DNA of 64,000 nt, from NCBI GenBank assembly GCA_031835245.1, contig JAVKOQ010000172.1:1-64000 (forward strand), in the 5' to 3' direction. This stretch comes from Balamuthia mandrillaris. Lineage: Eukaryota; Discosea; Longamoebia; Balamuthiidae. This document shows, in pieces, positions 1 through 10,517 of the stretch (positions are counted from its first letter, which is position 1; each line of letters opens with the position of its first letter). The notes beneath the pieces were generated by a model. It worked only from the letters and a program-made list of their open reading frames with translations, searched no databases and was not told where the DNA came from. The translations under genes and the position numbers were made by a program.

Positions 1-1746
1 ACCGACGAGCTCATTCGGTGGAAGGTTGCTAAAGTGATCAAATACATCACGCGAGGCACTCCTCCTCAGATAGAGTACGCTTTCTTCTTCGTTGTTCTGT
101 TTTGTCCTTCTCTCTTCATTCTTTCTTTATTCTTTTTCTCTTTCTTCGGCAATGCTAATGATATGATTTCAAAACAAACAGGTATTTGGTGGAACAAGGC
201 ACAGTTGGTGCTTTAGCAAAAGCGCTCAGCCATTTCAAAGTCTACGACCAGATCTTAACCAAAATCTATAAGTTTTGTGGCCCTTCCTTCAACTTTGAGT
301 TTGTGCAAGACATTTTGAAAGGGTTGGACAACATCATCAACGTCGGCGAAATGGAAGCCGAGGAACAACACAAACTTAACCAATACGCCCTTTCCTTCGA
401 TGCCGGCTGCGTGGATCAGCTCGCCAGCGTGCTGCGCGCTTTGAAGCAAAGCTCTACCAAGGAATTAGAGGCATGGAGACAGAAGAGTCGTCACCCCAAA
501 GACAACACCGTGGAGGAGAAGATAAGATCGTTGCTATTCAAGATAAAGAGGGTGCATGACAGCAACAAGGACTCGAAAATCTCGAGGCATGTCTCTAGAA
601 TGATTGGTACCATTTGGAAAGAGTTTTTCGATAAGGAGGAGTCCTATGAGGCCAAGGTATGTTCTCTTTTTCTTATTCTGCTTTTGTTTGTGCATCATAG
701 TTATTCTCTCTCTCTCTCTCTCTCTCTCTCTGTTATTGTTAGGTATTGTTGAAATGCTATTTTGGAGAAGGAAAGGACATTCGAGTGGTGGAAGTCCCTA
801 AAACTGTGAGCTACACAGCTCTTCTCAACGAACTGCAAGCCAAGTATGGAACTTCGCTTGTGTTGACCTACTTGGTATTTGCTTTTTCTTTCTCATTTGC
901 TCTTTTCTTAAATTTTACATATTCTTTTTGTTGAAAAATAAAAGGACGACGAAGGTGACCCAGTAACAATTGATAGCCAACAGAGTCTCGCAGCTGCTTT
1001 CGACAAGTACTTTAGGGACTCGGCAAGAACCCTTAAACTGCGCATCAGTGCGCAGAACCCACTCGTCTCCCCAATCATAACGCCTAGCCCTTCTTTGCTG
1101 GGCTCTCCCATCACCACACCACGAACATCGCCACCGGGCTCTCCTGTACGCCAACGTAAATTAAAATCAGGAAGCGTCTTTGAGCGACCTGCCGATCGAC
1201 CATCTTCTGCGTCATCATCTTCTTCCTCCTCATCTTCTTCTGCTGCTTCATCGAACGGCGGAGAAAAATCCTCGTCCACGGTGGCATCTGTGTTTTTCCC
1301 GCTTGCGACGCCGAACCTGCAAGGCTCTTCCTTCTCTTTGAGTTCTGAGTTGGACTTATTTAGACGAGAAGAGACCAAAGCTCTGTTCGAGCAGTTAGAG
1401 GAGACTACCCACTGTTCGCATCATTCTCCTTTCTCTTTTCACCTCTGTTTTCTTTTCTCTTATTCTCTCTTTTTTTTTTTTCTGCTCCTGCAGTCAGCAA
1501 AGAAGAACTCGAGCAATTATATTCAAACTGGCAGGGACAAGCTAAAGATGGCTGCGTTGGAAGAGAAGAGTTTGAGGAAGGCCTCAAAGCCATCGGCATC
1601 ACCGACCCTCTCATTTTGGAGCAAAACTTTAGCGCTTTTGACCACAACAAGGACGGCAAGATCAATTTTAGAGAATTCGTGACTGGCCTTTCTATCGTGC
1701 AAAAAGGCACCATGGAAGAGCGCCTTCGATGTACCTTTACCCCTTG

Positions 1747-1787
<41 letters not shown>

Positions 1788-2375
1788 CTCTCTCCTCTCT
1801 CATCTCTTATCTCATGTCTTCTCTATCTTCTCTTCTCTTTTATCATCCTCGATTCTCTGCGTTTACTGATCCATGTATTCTCTCTCTCTCTCTCTCTCTC
1901 TCTCCTGCAGTTTTGTTTGATGCGTACGATGTGGATGGAAGTGGTACTCTGACCCCGGATGAAGTCTACAACATCTTCCAAGCCTCTCTTCGAAGCAAGG
2001 GACAATCCTTCTCTAGAGAAGAAATCCGTGCGATGGTCTCTGACTGTTTCAAGAAGATTGGTATGACACTAGTGACTCTCATCCTTGTCCAAACAAAAAA
2101 CCTACATTTTCTTATTCTTCTTTCACAAAAATGAAAACAACATAACAGATACAAATCATGACGGCGAAATCAACTATGAAGAATTCAAGAGAGCAGTTGA
2201 AACGCAACAGCTGATGATCAACTGCTTTGTGCATTACCCACAGGAACAAGCTGAAGAAGAGGGAGAAGGAGAAGAGGAAGAAGGAGAATATGCCTATGGA
2301 GAGGATGAAGAAGAGGAAGAGGAGGAGGAGGAGGAGGAGGAAGAAGAGCAGGAGAAGCAAAAGCAAAGAGCGTGA
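1..2375 (+). CDS. ARM-repeat / PB1 / EF-hand fusion protein (5' end outside window)
   Basis: Exons: <1-74, 182-656, 743-874, 945-1413, 1494-1730, 1911-2060, 2149-2375; all phases join in frame. The first two exons read like the C-terminal ARM repeats of importin-alpha (a TRGTPPQIEYLVEQGTV-like repeat, then GLDNIINVGE). Exon 3 and the start of exon 4 form a PB1 domain with an OPCA-like acidic motif (YLDDEGDPVTID). A Ser/Pro-rich linker follows, then an EF-hand block: one degenerate hand and three canonical loops (DHNKDGKINFRE, DVDGSGTLTPDE, DTNHDGEINYEE). The tail is a Glu run. The EF block resembles NCS/calcineurin-B-like sensors, so calcium-regulated scaffolding is likely. This is inference; I know no standard family with this domain order. 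Introns contain (CT)n. A GTGAGT overlaps the stop codon, so a further exon is possible. Confidence 0.75.
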
Positions 2376-2466
2376 GTACATAGAAGATTTGGTGTATCTT
2401 CCTTAGTGTTTTGCAATTGTTTAAAAAAAAAGGCTTTTTGTTTAGTTGTTTTTTTTTTGTTTGCAA

Positions 2467-3144
2467 TCAAAGTTGATAGTGATAGATAGTGTCATCAACG
2501 CAAGCAACCACGACGCTTTGCAGTCCGTTGCTCTTAATCTGTTGTTCGTTCTGTTCCTGTTCTGTGTTGTTAGACTTTTGTGGTTGCTGCTCATTGTCGG
2601 ATAATGGCATCACACATACACTGTGCACCCACTCTGATGTCTCCATTTGACCCACCAACTGTGAAATGTCAATTAACAAAACAGAGAGAGAGAGAGAGAG
2701 ATGAAGATACCTGTTCGTTCTCGTACAGCCGTAAACCAGCAAAGTGTCCTCCACAAAGAATCCGCATTACATGTGTTGTGCATGGCGATGCTGAACCGTT
2801 TTCCATTTTGTTGTTGGTAGTGTTCATCACGGAAGAAGTAGAGAACGAGGATGAAGAGGAAAAGGAGGGAGGGAGGGCAGTAAGAGAGGTGATGCAATAG
2901 CCAACATGAATGAATCGCTCCACCTCTAAATTCTCGTGAAGGAGGTAGATCCAACCATCCTCACAACCCAGCAGCACTTGCTGTGGCGGGTGTTGTGCCA
3001 TCTTTCTGGATTCTGTATGTTCGCTCTTTAAGTGTTGACGCTGTTTGGAAGTGGTGTTATCCTGTTCTTCTCCTTCATTCTTTAAGTAAAATGTTCCAGC
3101 ACACATCTGACAATGAAACAGTTCAGTTTCTTTTAAAGTTGTAG

Positions 3145-3186
<42 letters not shown>

Positions 3187-4126
3187 ATACAGCGAGAACA
3201 GGGCTGGACACGGGCAGCCGTTTCACACAGATGTCTTTAGCGAAAAAGTGTAACTCAGAGCTTCCATCGGATACGAGCAGCATGTGTGTCATGAGGCCAT
3301 AAGCGTCTCTCATCTGCACTGGCAGCATGCATCGTATTGTCTCCTCTCCTAACTGGCAACAAGGACAGATATGTAAGCAAGAAGAGAGAAATAGTGAAGG
3401 AAACTGATTGCAGAAGAGACGGATGATACAAACCTGTAACCGGAAAACAACGTCCATTCCAGCATCAAATGTGGTGAGACCACCTCCAAAGTCACCTACC
3501 GCTAAACTAAAGTTTTGTGCTGGTTGCATCGAAGGTTAAAAGCGGAGAGACAGAGAGACAGAGACAGAGACAGAGAGAGACAGAGAGAGAGACAGAGACA
3601 GAGACAGAGACAGGACAGGACAGAGACAAAGAACAGAGACAGAGACAGAGACAAGACAGAGACAGAGACAGAGACAGAGACAGAGACAGAGACGAGACAG
3701 AGACGCAAGACAGAGACAGACAGAGACAGGGCAGAGACAGAGAAGAGACAGAGAGAGAGACAGAGAGAGACAGAGAGAGACAGAGAGAGACAGAGACAGA
3801 GACAGAGACAGAGACAGAGACAGAGACAGAGACAGAGACAGAGACAGAAGAAGCACAGAAAATGGGATAACCGAGAAGAGGGGTACCAGTGTCGAGTTGA
3901 ATAGCTAAAGCAGTAACAGGGCTGTTCACAGACCTGCGCCGAAAGATCTGGCCGTTCGAAAACACCACCACGTTACCATCCACATCGCCAACGACAACGT
4001 CCACCGAGCCAAACTTTGTGACATCGTAGAGAGCCACCGCTTGCACTGCTCCTCCTTTAGTCTCCAACACAAACTCTTCCTTTGGGACCGGAGAAAAATA
4101 GCAGTCGTTGGATGAGTAGCCAAGAG

Positions 4127-4174
<48 letters not shown>

Positions 4175-4367
4175 GTACTTTATGGTCCTTGAAAACTCTT
4201 ACTTTGCCCTTCACAGTTCCAAAGACGAGGTTGGTCGTGTTGTCGGAGAACATCTGTCCAGCGGTCATCGTGTTGAAGGAGAACCCCATTTTTTTGCTCC
4301 AAGTATGTCGCAGCCGCGTCTCTGAGAAAGATAGCTTGGCAGCGGTCTCTTTCGTGCTGACTTGCAT
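2467..4367 (-). CDS. FG-GAP beta-propeller protein, ITFG2-like
   Basis: Six exons (4367-4179, 4079-3887, 3519-3434, 3352-3191, 3106-2711, 2658-2467) join in phase to give 405 aa. Repeated blade-like motifs are visible: VFGTVKGKVRVFK, VVVGDVDGNVVVFSNG, LAVGDFGGGLTTFD, LLGCEDGWIYLLHENL and VVACVDDTIYHYQ. These are FG-GAP/WD-like propeller strands. Order and length resemble ITFG2, a subunit of the KICSTOR complex that tethers GATOR1 to lysosomes in animals. The match is by motif only, so another propeller (for example a BBS-like protein) cannot be excluded. No signal peptide is seen, so the protein is probably cytosolic. Intron 2 is almost wholly a GACAGA-type microsatellite; introns 1, 4 and 5 hold (CT)n on the coding strand. 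Confidence 0.6.
3536..3856. repeat. GACAGA-type microsatellite inside an intron
   Basis: About 320 bp of imperfect (GACAGA)n/(GAGA)n on the + strand, filling intron 2 of the ITFG2-like gene. On the coding strand it is pyrimidine-rich (CTGTCT)n. Confidence 0.9.
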
Positions 4368-4635
4368 GTTTTTCGTTGCGGTTGTTCCACTTTCGTTGCG
4401 GTGCTTTCTCTCTTCGTTTTTTTGCGCGCGATCAAGTGTTGGCCAAAAAGAAATCCCTTTTCTTTCTTTTCTTTTTTTTTTGTTTCGGAAACATCAAAAA
4501 AACAAAATGATGAGTACTCAGATTTGAACTCGCGTCTATGTAGGTTATTAACTCAGGACGACACGAACATTTAATGTTTTGATATTAGATTTTTGATTGG
4601 GGCTTTGAAATTGGCACCAGTGTTTCGACGAGGGC

Positions 4636-4686
<51 letters not shown>

Positions 4687-4735
4687 GGGAGAGGGAGAGG
4701 GAGAGAGAGGGAGAGAAAGAGAGAGGGAAGAGGGA

Positions 4736-4783
<48 letters not shown>

Positions 4784-4930
4784 GGGAGAGGAGAGGAGAG
4801 GAGAGGGAGAGGGAGAGGGAGAAGGGCCCAAAAACCGTTTGGGTTTGGTATCATTAATATTAGCAGCGTTGTTATTGTTGGTGTCGTCGTCGTTGTGTTT
4901 GTTGTTGCAAAGGGCGGGAGGACAAAGCGA
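4368..4930. other. Intergenic region with (GA)n/(GGGAGA)n run
   Basis: Between the start of the ITFG2-like gene and the stop of the DEAD-box gene, both on the minus strand. Positions 4640-4830 are a continuous GA/GGGAGA purine run. Nothing coding is seen; presumably the promoter of the 4367 gene plus the 3' region of the helicase gene. Confidence 0.7.
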
Positions 4931-6759
4931 TTACTGGATTTCACGCAACATGTCGGTCAGCTTGGCCATGTCTTCCTCGGGGAATGGCTCGATCTTCCTC
5001 TGGAAATAGGCCTCGATGGCCTGCAAGTCCTTCTTCGAGGCGTTGTCGTGCACAAAGTTGATGGCGATGCCGCTCCTTCCGAACCTGCCGCTCCTTCCGA
5101 TCCTGTGGAGGTAGGTGGAGAAGTCCGGCCTGTTCTCCCTGTCCAGAGGCAGGTCGTAGTTGATGACGAGGGAGACTTGGAGGATGTCGATGCCGCGCGC
5201 CAACACGTTGGTGGTGATCAGCACTTTGGTCTTGCCGCTCCTAAAGTCGTCGATGACGGCGTCTCGCTCGTTGCTCTCCATGTCGCCGCCGTGAAGCAGG
5301 GAGACGGTGTGCTTCATTGCTCTCATTCTTTGGGTTATTTCTTGCGCCGTTGACCGTCTCTGTTTTTTAACATGAATTCGTTATGGCAAAGGAAACACAA
5401 GGAGAAACGTAAAATACGAACCGCAACAAAGATGATGCTCTGTCCAACGCTCAAATAACAATAGAGCTCCGCGAGGACATTGAACTTATTCCCCTCGCTG
5501 CCGCAATCAATGTAGAACTGAGCGATCTTGTCAAGGCTGAGCTGCTTCCGTTCGAGGCGAATAGAGACGTGCGGCTTGGGCACCACTTGGTAAGCAAACT
5601 TGGCTACCTTGTCGTCGTACGTCGCTGAGAACAAAAGGATTTGGCAGTTCTTTCCTTTACCTGGCAATGCACTGGTTTTTTTTTAAAAAAAACCACGGTG
5701 AGCCATTCATGCATTCTTTTTAAAGCAAAGAAAGAAGCAGAGGGGAAAGAGAGCAGGAAGGGCGGGGAATAATAAGGGATAATACTTTTTGAGGCGAAGA
5801 GTTTGGGGAGAGAGGCCTTGTAGGGCCAACATCTCGTCTGCTTCGTCCAAAACGAATACTTTGATGCGGCTTGTGTCCAATGTTCTATGTTTAAGAAGGT
5901 CTAGAAGCTTGCCTGGCGTGCCGATAACGATTTGGTGTGTGATTTTGGTCTTTGGAACTGTTTCATTGAAGAAAATAGATGAGTGTTTGAGACAACGTAA
6001 ACAAAGAAAGCAGAAAGTCAAAATAACGAGTCTTCATTCAGTAGGAAGGCAGTAGGTTATAAATTTTGCGCTTCTTCACAGGTAAGCTCCGTAGAAACCA
6101 TTCATCTCTATGAAGATTCCACAAAGAAACAGGAAGAGAGAGAGAGAGAGAGAGAGAAACGTACTAGGAGCATCGCGTACAACGAGCAATGGTTTGATTT
6201 CACTAAATTTGCCCATTTCGGATACGACGGAGTGGATTTGTCTTGCCAACTCTCGTGTCGGACACACGCACAAAGCCTTTTTGTTGTTCGCCATTGCATG
6301 GGTCAGATACACAAGACCTTCTCACACAAGTCAAAAAATTTCAAGAAGAGGGAGTATATGTACTTGAGGGTAGGGCTCAGGAGTGCTGCGACTAAGCATG
6401 CTGAGCGTGAATGCAGCTGTCTTTCCTGTGCCGGATTGTGCTTGTGCGATCAAGTTTTGTGGCCTACAGGATGAACAACGTCAGTTTTGCTTGCTCGTTG
6501 GAGGAGAGAGAGAGAGAAACGCATAAGGAGAGAAACGTACGGGTTACCCAAAGCAATGGGCAAAGCAGCCTCTTGAATTCGAGATGGCTTATTGTAGCCC
6601 AAAGCATACACACCTCTAAGCAACTCGGGGGCACTGCAGACCGAGAGAAAAGCGATATAAGTGAATGAAAACAAAAAAGCGAAAACGACAAAAAGAACGG
6701 CGAAAGAGAGTGAAAATAGAAAGAGGTAAAGCTTAACAGGAGATAGACAGAGAGAGGAG

Positions 6760-6796
<37 letters not shown>

Positions 6797-7297
6797 AAAA
6801 CAGAGGAAGTAGTACAGGCCAAGCTCCTCAAAGCTGTGTACAGAGTAGAGAGGAGAAGTGGGATCCGATTGATCCACAATGAGCTTGTCTTCTTCTTGGT
6901 TTGGCAGAAGTTGTCCTTTGGTTACAGAGATCGGCAACGGCTCTTTTCACGGGGCAGGTGAAGGAGGTGAAGAAGATGACAAGGTGCAAAAAAAACATTG
7001 CGATGAGATGACCACCATTTTTTTTCGGGTTGATTTGACAAAAAGAGAGGCATTCCTACCATCAACGTCCTCGTTTCCAGGAGCTACTTTGGTGCTGAGC
7101 TTTTCCTCCACCTCTTTGCTGAGGTTATCCTCACTAGCTCCACTGTCCACCTCGTCGTCCTCGGCGAGATCGCCCCATTTGGTGCTTTCGCTCTCTGGTT
7201 TGTCCTGAGGATTCATCTTTAACGGTGTTGTTGTTGTCGTAGTGGTGGTGGTGGCGGTGGTGGGTAGGTGGCGGTTGTCGTTGTTCGTATTAGGCAT
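4931..7297 (-). CDS. DDX19/DBP5: DEAD-box RNA helicase, Dbp5/DDX19 type
   Basis: Eight exons (7297-7060, 6942-6816, 6633-6541, 6463-6364, 6276-6165, 5957-5786, 5671-5422, 5359-4931) give 506 aa. Helicase motifs occur in order: Q motif region ([14 protein letters not shown]), motif I AQSGTGKT, Ia PTRELA, Ib [61 protein letters not shown] and VINYDLPLD are characteristic of Dbp5/DDX19 rather than eIF4A. Dbp5 is the ATPase that remodels mRNPs at the cytoplasmic face of the nuclear pore during mRNA export. The N-terminus is acidic and low in complexity with a Thr run; an in-frame ATG about 28 codons later could also start translation. Several introns contain coding-strand (CT)n. Confidence 0.9.
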
Positions 7298-7535
7298 TTT
7301 TGAATGGCTAAGTGAGATAAGGAGAGAGGGAGGGAGAGGGAGAAAATAAAAACCTTGTACTGTTTTTATGCCACTACTTCCTTCTTTTCTTTGCTTCTTC
7401 GCTTCTTTCTTCGTTCTCTTCTTCGCAAAATATTCTTTCTTTCCTCCTCGAGTTGACCCCTCGTTCCATTTTTTTTGTTTGGCTACGCAATTATTTTGGT
7501 TGCATGTTTCAAAATTTTTGGAATATTACAAGTTC
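7298..7535. promoter_or_regulatory. Upstream region of the DDX19-like gene, abutting the tRNA
   Basis: Short, T-rich spacer between the minus-strand helicase start and the plus-strand tRNA. A purine run lies at 7320-7345. No clear TATA box is seen. Confidence 0.35.
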
Positions 7536-7607
7536 GCCCCGATGGTGAAGTTGGCATCACACGGGTTTGTGGTACCCGTATCCCCGGTTCGATTCCGGGT
7601 CGGGGCA
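7536..7607 (+). tRNA. tRNA-His (anticodon GTG)
   Basis: A 72-nt cloverleaf folds by eye: acceptor GCCCCGA/TCGGGGC with discriminator A; D stem GTGA/TCAC; anticodon stem CGGGT/ACCCG around loop TTGTGGT (anticodon GTG, His); four-base variable loop; T stem CCCGG/CCGGG around TTCGATT. An A box (TGGTGAAGTTGG) and a B box (GGTTCGATTCC) are present. No intron. The base before the acceptor is C, so the G-1 typical of tRNA-His would be added after transcription, as is usual in eukaryotes. Confidence 0.95.
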
Positions 7608-7616
7608 TTTTTTTTG
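7608..7616 (+). terminator. RNA polymerase III terminator of tRNA-His
   Basis: A run of T directly after the tRNA discriminator base, the standard Pol III stop. Confidence 0.85.
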
Positions 7617-7741
7617 TTTTGCAATATTTTGCGTTTTTTTTTTTGGTCACATTCGATTTTTCAGTGTATTTTCTCACAATCAAAAGAATTCTTTGCTTTT
7701 GTTGAGCCAACAACAAAAGAAAGGAAAGAAAGAAAAGAGGG

Positions 7742-9046
7742 ATGGCTCTCAGTCGATTGAACTTGCACGCTGGTCGTTGGTTCGCCTTCTTTGGGGCTGG
7801 CTTCCTCATCGTCCCCTCAGCCATCATTCTCTTCATCTACTTTGGCTCCAACCAGGACATCCCCAACTACGATGATGGTAACTACACCAATCGCTTTGAT
7901 CCAAACTGGCTTCGAAAGGTTTTTTTTTCTTCATCTCCATCTTTCAACATCCTCTCCTTTTCAATGGCGCACTTTCCACAAATCAGACTCACTCACTCCC
8001 CCAACTTTCGTTTTGAATCATCACTTGCTGCTGCTGATACGTTGGGGAAACAAACGCGCAGCTCTGGGAATTCAGGCGTAACGAGTTTTCCTACATGTTG
8101 GCCATTGACTTTTTCGCTTGCATGGTGCTGCTCAATACTCTTTGCTTCCAAAAATCCAACTCACTCACTCATCTTTTTTTTTTTTAAAAAAAAAAGGGTC
8201 TTATATTCTCGCTCTACAGCATTCTCTGCTTGAAGAAGATCTTAATGTTCGCGCCGAGCTTCACCAAGAATGTTGTCGTCTATTCCTACCTGGTTGGCAG
8301 CCTTTTGCCCGCGTTGGAGTTTTTGCAAAACATGGGCGGTTCGTTTTTGTCTTCCTCGCTCACTTTTCCTTTATGTTTTACAGGCATTCTTCTAACTCCT
8401 TCGTTTTCGTTCTTGTTGTGGTTCTTCTTTCCATTACCTCCTTGTTTTACTCTTCTCGTTCTTCTCCTCCTCCTCCTCTTCTTTCTTGCACTTTCCCTTC
8501 TTGCCTCAAAAACAGGATTGACTGAAGCCTACAACATCAGCGTGGAGGTGAAGGAAGACAGCACGCTGCAAGCCCTCGAGGTGGCCTACCGTGTATCCGA
8601 GGCGCGGAGCATCTGGGTCTTCTCCTTGATCTACCTCTTCATCAGCTTGTCCATCGTGACGGCCAGCTTCCTCTTCTGGACCTACCAGGAGTTTGAGAGC
8701 AAGACCCACGCCGTCTTGGGCCTCTTTGTGGGCTTCATTGGCATAGCCACTCTCATCGTGGAGGTCTCTTGGTGGTATGGAGTTTTTGTTTGGTGTTCTT
8801 CTCGGCCGTTCCTCTCATCTTTCTTTTTCTTCTCCTCTATATGTCAGGTTTGTGGATGGATTGAGGATGGCGTTCGGCTTGATGACGCTGTTTTGGGGAG
8901 TGGTATTGGTGCCGAGCTGGCTGATCTTCCTGGGTTGGAGGATTGGCAGGTTCGTGAGCAAGGGAGGCCACCACCGCTCCCGCACCGGCGATGATATGAC
9001 CAGCTCGATCGGTGATATCGAGATGGAGTCCAACATCAGCATCTAA
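7742..9046 (+). CDS. Multi-pass membrane protein of unknown function
   Basis: Five exons (7742-7918, 8062-8124, 8197-8338, 8516-8774, 8848-9046) give 279 aa. About six hydrophobic segments are visible: near residues 15-35, 65-80, 82-95, 105-125, a strong pair in exon 4 (IYLFISLSIVTASFLFW and VLGLFVGFIGIATLIVEV), and one in exon 5. The C-terminal ~35 residues are hydrophilic (His/Arg/Ser then acidic) and probably cytosolic. There is no catalytic motif and I do not recognise the family. The AT- and T-rich introns break the frame, and the chosen joins keep the hydrophobic segments intact. It is convergent with ELOF1, with 153 nt between stops. Confidence 0.7.
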
Positions 9047-9199
9047 TCTTGCTCTCTTTTGCTTTTGTGTTTTTTTAAGAGACAAGAAGAACGCAACGAG
9101 AAGAAAATAAACAAAACTGGTGAAAGAAATAATAAAGAAGAGTTGAATGTACAAAAACGAGTGAGATAAGAGAAAGAAAGAGTGGAAGGATTTTTTTTC

Positions 9200-9301
9200 T
9201 CAGGCTTGGTTTTGTTCCTCGCAGCGGTCTATCCACTCGCTATTTTACGAAACAAGTGGTTAAGTACAAGTGAACGAAATCAGCGACAGCAATACAGCGA
9301 G

Positions 9302-9361
<60 letters not shown>

Positions 9362-9835
9362 GAACCTGTACACATCAATCGGTTCTGTTAAATCTGCAGT
9401 CAAAACGAAAATAAAAAAGTAGAATTAGGTGTTGTTATAACAGCGAATACGAATGCATGACACCAAACATCAAAATGGAGGGAGGGGATGAAAACTTACA
9501 ATTGGTGACCATCTTGTATTCAGCACTACAAATATTGCACGAGACGATGCCTATTGAATTCTCTTTGTCTCTGCGAGCCGTTGTTAACAGACCGAGAGGG
9601 CGATGGTGAAGCAGATCGAGGAACAAGGGCAGTGTGTTTTTTTTTTTGTTTGTATTCGATTAGCGTCCATTATAAATCGCCGAGAAGTGAAAAATGCGGA
9701 GGTGGTGATTGAAAAAAATGCGCACATTTTACACTCGACCGCTTTTTCGTGGTTGCAAAAGGGGCAGTCGAATGCAGTGGGCACTTTAGCGGCCACTTTT
9801 TTCACGGGCTTCTTCCTGCTTTTCCTCTTTCCCAT
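9200..9835 (-). CDS. ELOF1: Transcription elongation factor 1 homologue (ELOF1/Elf1)
   Basis: Four exons (9835-9726, 9570-9500, 9393-9366, 9239-9200) join in phase to 82 aa, the usual length of Elf1. It has the basic N-terminus [10 protein letters not shown], the first zinc pair in [14 protein letters not shown], the second pair in IVSCNICS, and the conserved end of the type [16 protein letters not shown]. Elf1 is a small zinc-ribbon factor bound to elongating RNA polymerase II that acts in passage through chromatin and transcription-coupled repair. Exon 3 is only 28 nt and exon 4 only 40 nt. The intron between them is largely (CT)n on the coding strand. Confidence 0.92.
9306..9360. repeat. 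(GA)n in ELOF1 intron 3
   Basis: Uninterrupted GA dinucleotide run on +, equal to CT on the ELOF1 coding strand, between the 28-nt exon and the last exon. Confidence 0.95.
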
Positions 9836-10517
9836 TGCTGTATTACTATTCCGCTTTGGCTCGTTGCCTCAAACAATCGCTGCGGTGTCCTTTTTTTTTT
9901 GGTTCCTCTCGTCGTGGTAAACAAATTTTACGCTAACCAACAAAGAAAGAGCAACCCAGAGGACGTCAACGTGCCCGTGAATCCAGAGAGAGAAGTCGCT
10001 GCTCGCTGCTGCCGAACTATCGTTAGTGGTGGTGGAGCAACGGCTACTTTCTTGTTATTTTTTTTGCTTTTGGAAGAGAAAATTCTGTCGACAGCATTTT
10101 GATTTTTTATTGGTTCAAAAACTCAATATGAGATCGATCTGTACGTGATGTCATCCTTGTTTGTTCAAATTTTTATTTTTTGATTGCCCCATGAGGAGGT
10201 TCCATTGTTGTCTCGCTGTTTGTCACCCGTATTATTGGACATTGATTACCGGATGATGATCTCTCCCCAAAGTTTATGCTTCCCCGCACCCTTTCGCTCA
10301 GTTTTGGCTCTGTTAAAAAAAAAAAAAGTGAATTAGAAAGCTGAGCGTTTGACCCTAGAGCACCAAAGCTAACCGCAAAAACACCGGAGGAAGAAAAAAC
10401 TTTGCAAACAAACCAACCGTTGTTCGTGGTCTTTGTATGCCGTAGCTGGTGAAAAGAAAAGAGCACAGAGCAAACAAGCAAGACCAGTTGAGGAGTTTAG
10501 ATACAGAGAGTGCGGCA
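9836..10517. other. Intergenic region between ELOF1 and the RhoGEF gene
   Basis: Divergent promoter region (ELOF1 on -, RhoGEF on +). It contains T-rich stretches and a single palindromic GTCGAC at 10087. A minus-strand frame near 10173-10310 is open after an AG, but I find no upstream ATG to start it, so no gene is called. Confidence 0.5.

Noticed and set aside
3507-3870. Long open frames of Arg/Asp/Glu/Thr or Ser/Val/Leu repeats on both strands
   Set aside because: They are translations of the intronic GACAGA microsatellite, not proteins.
4571-4944. Open frames of Ser-Leu or Arg-Glu repeats
   Set aside because: Products of the GA/GGGAGA run between two genes; no start context or conserved content.
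4931-5359. Classification of the DEAD-box gene as eIF4A
   Set aside because: NPPQNLIAQ, the [12 protein letters not shown] region and VINYDLPLD fit Dbp5/DDX19 better than eIF4A.
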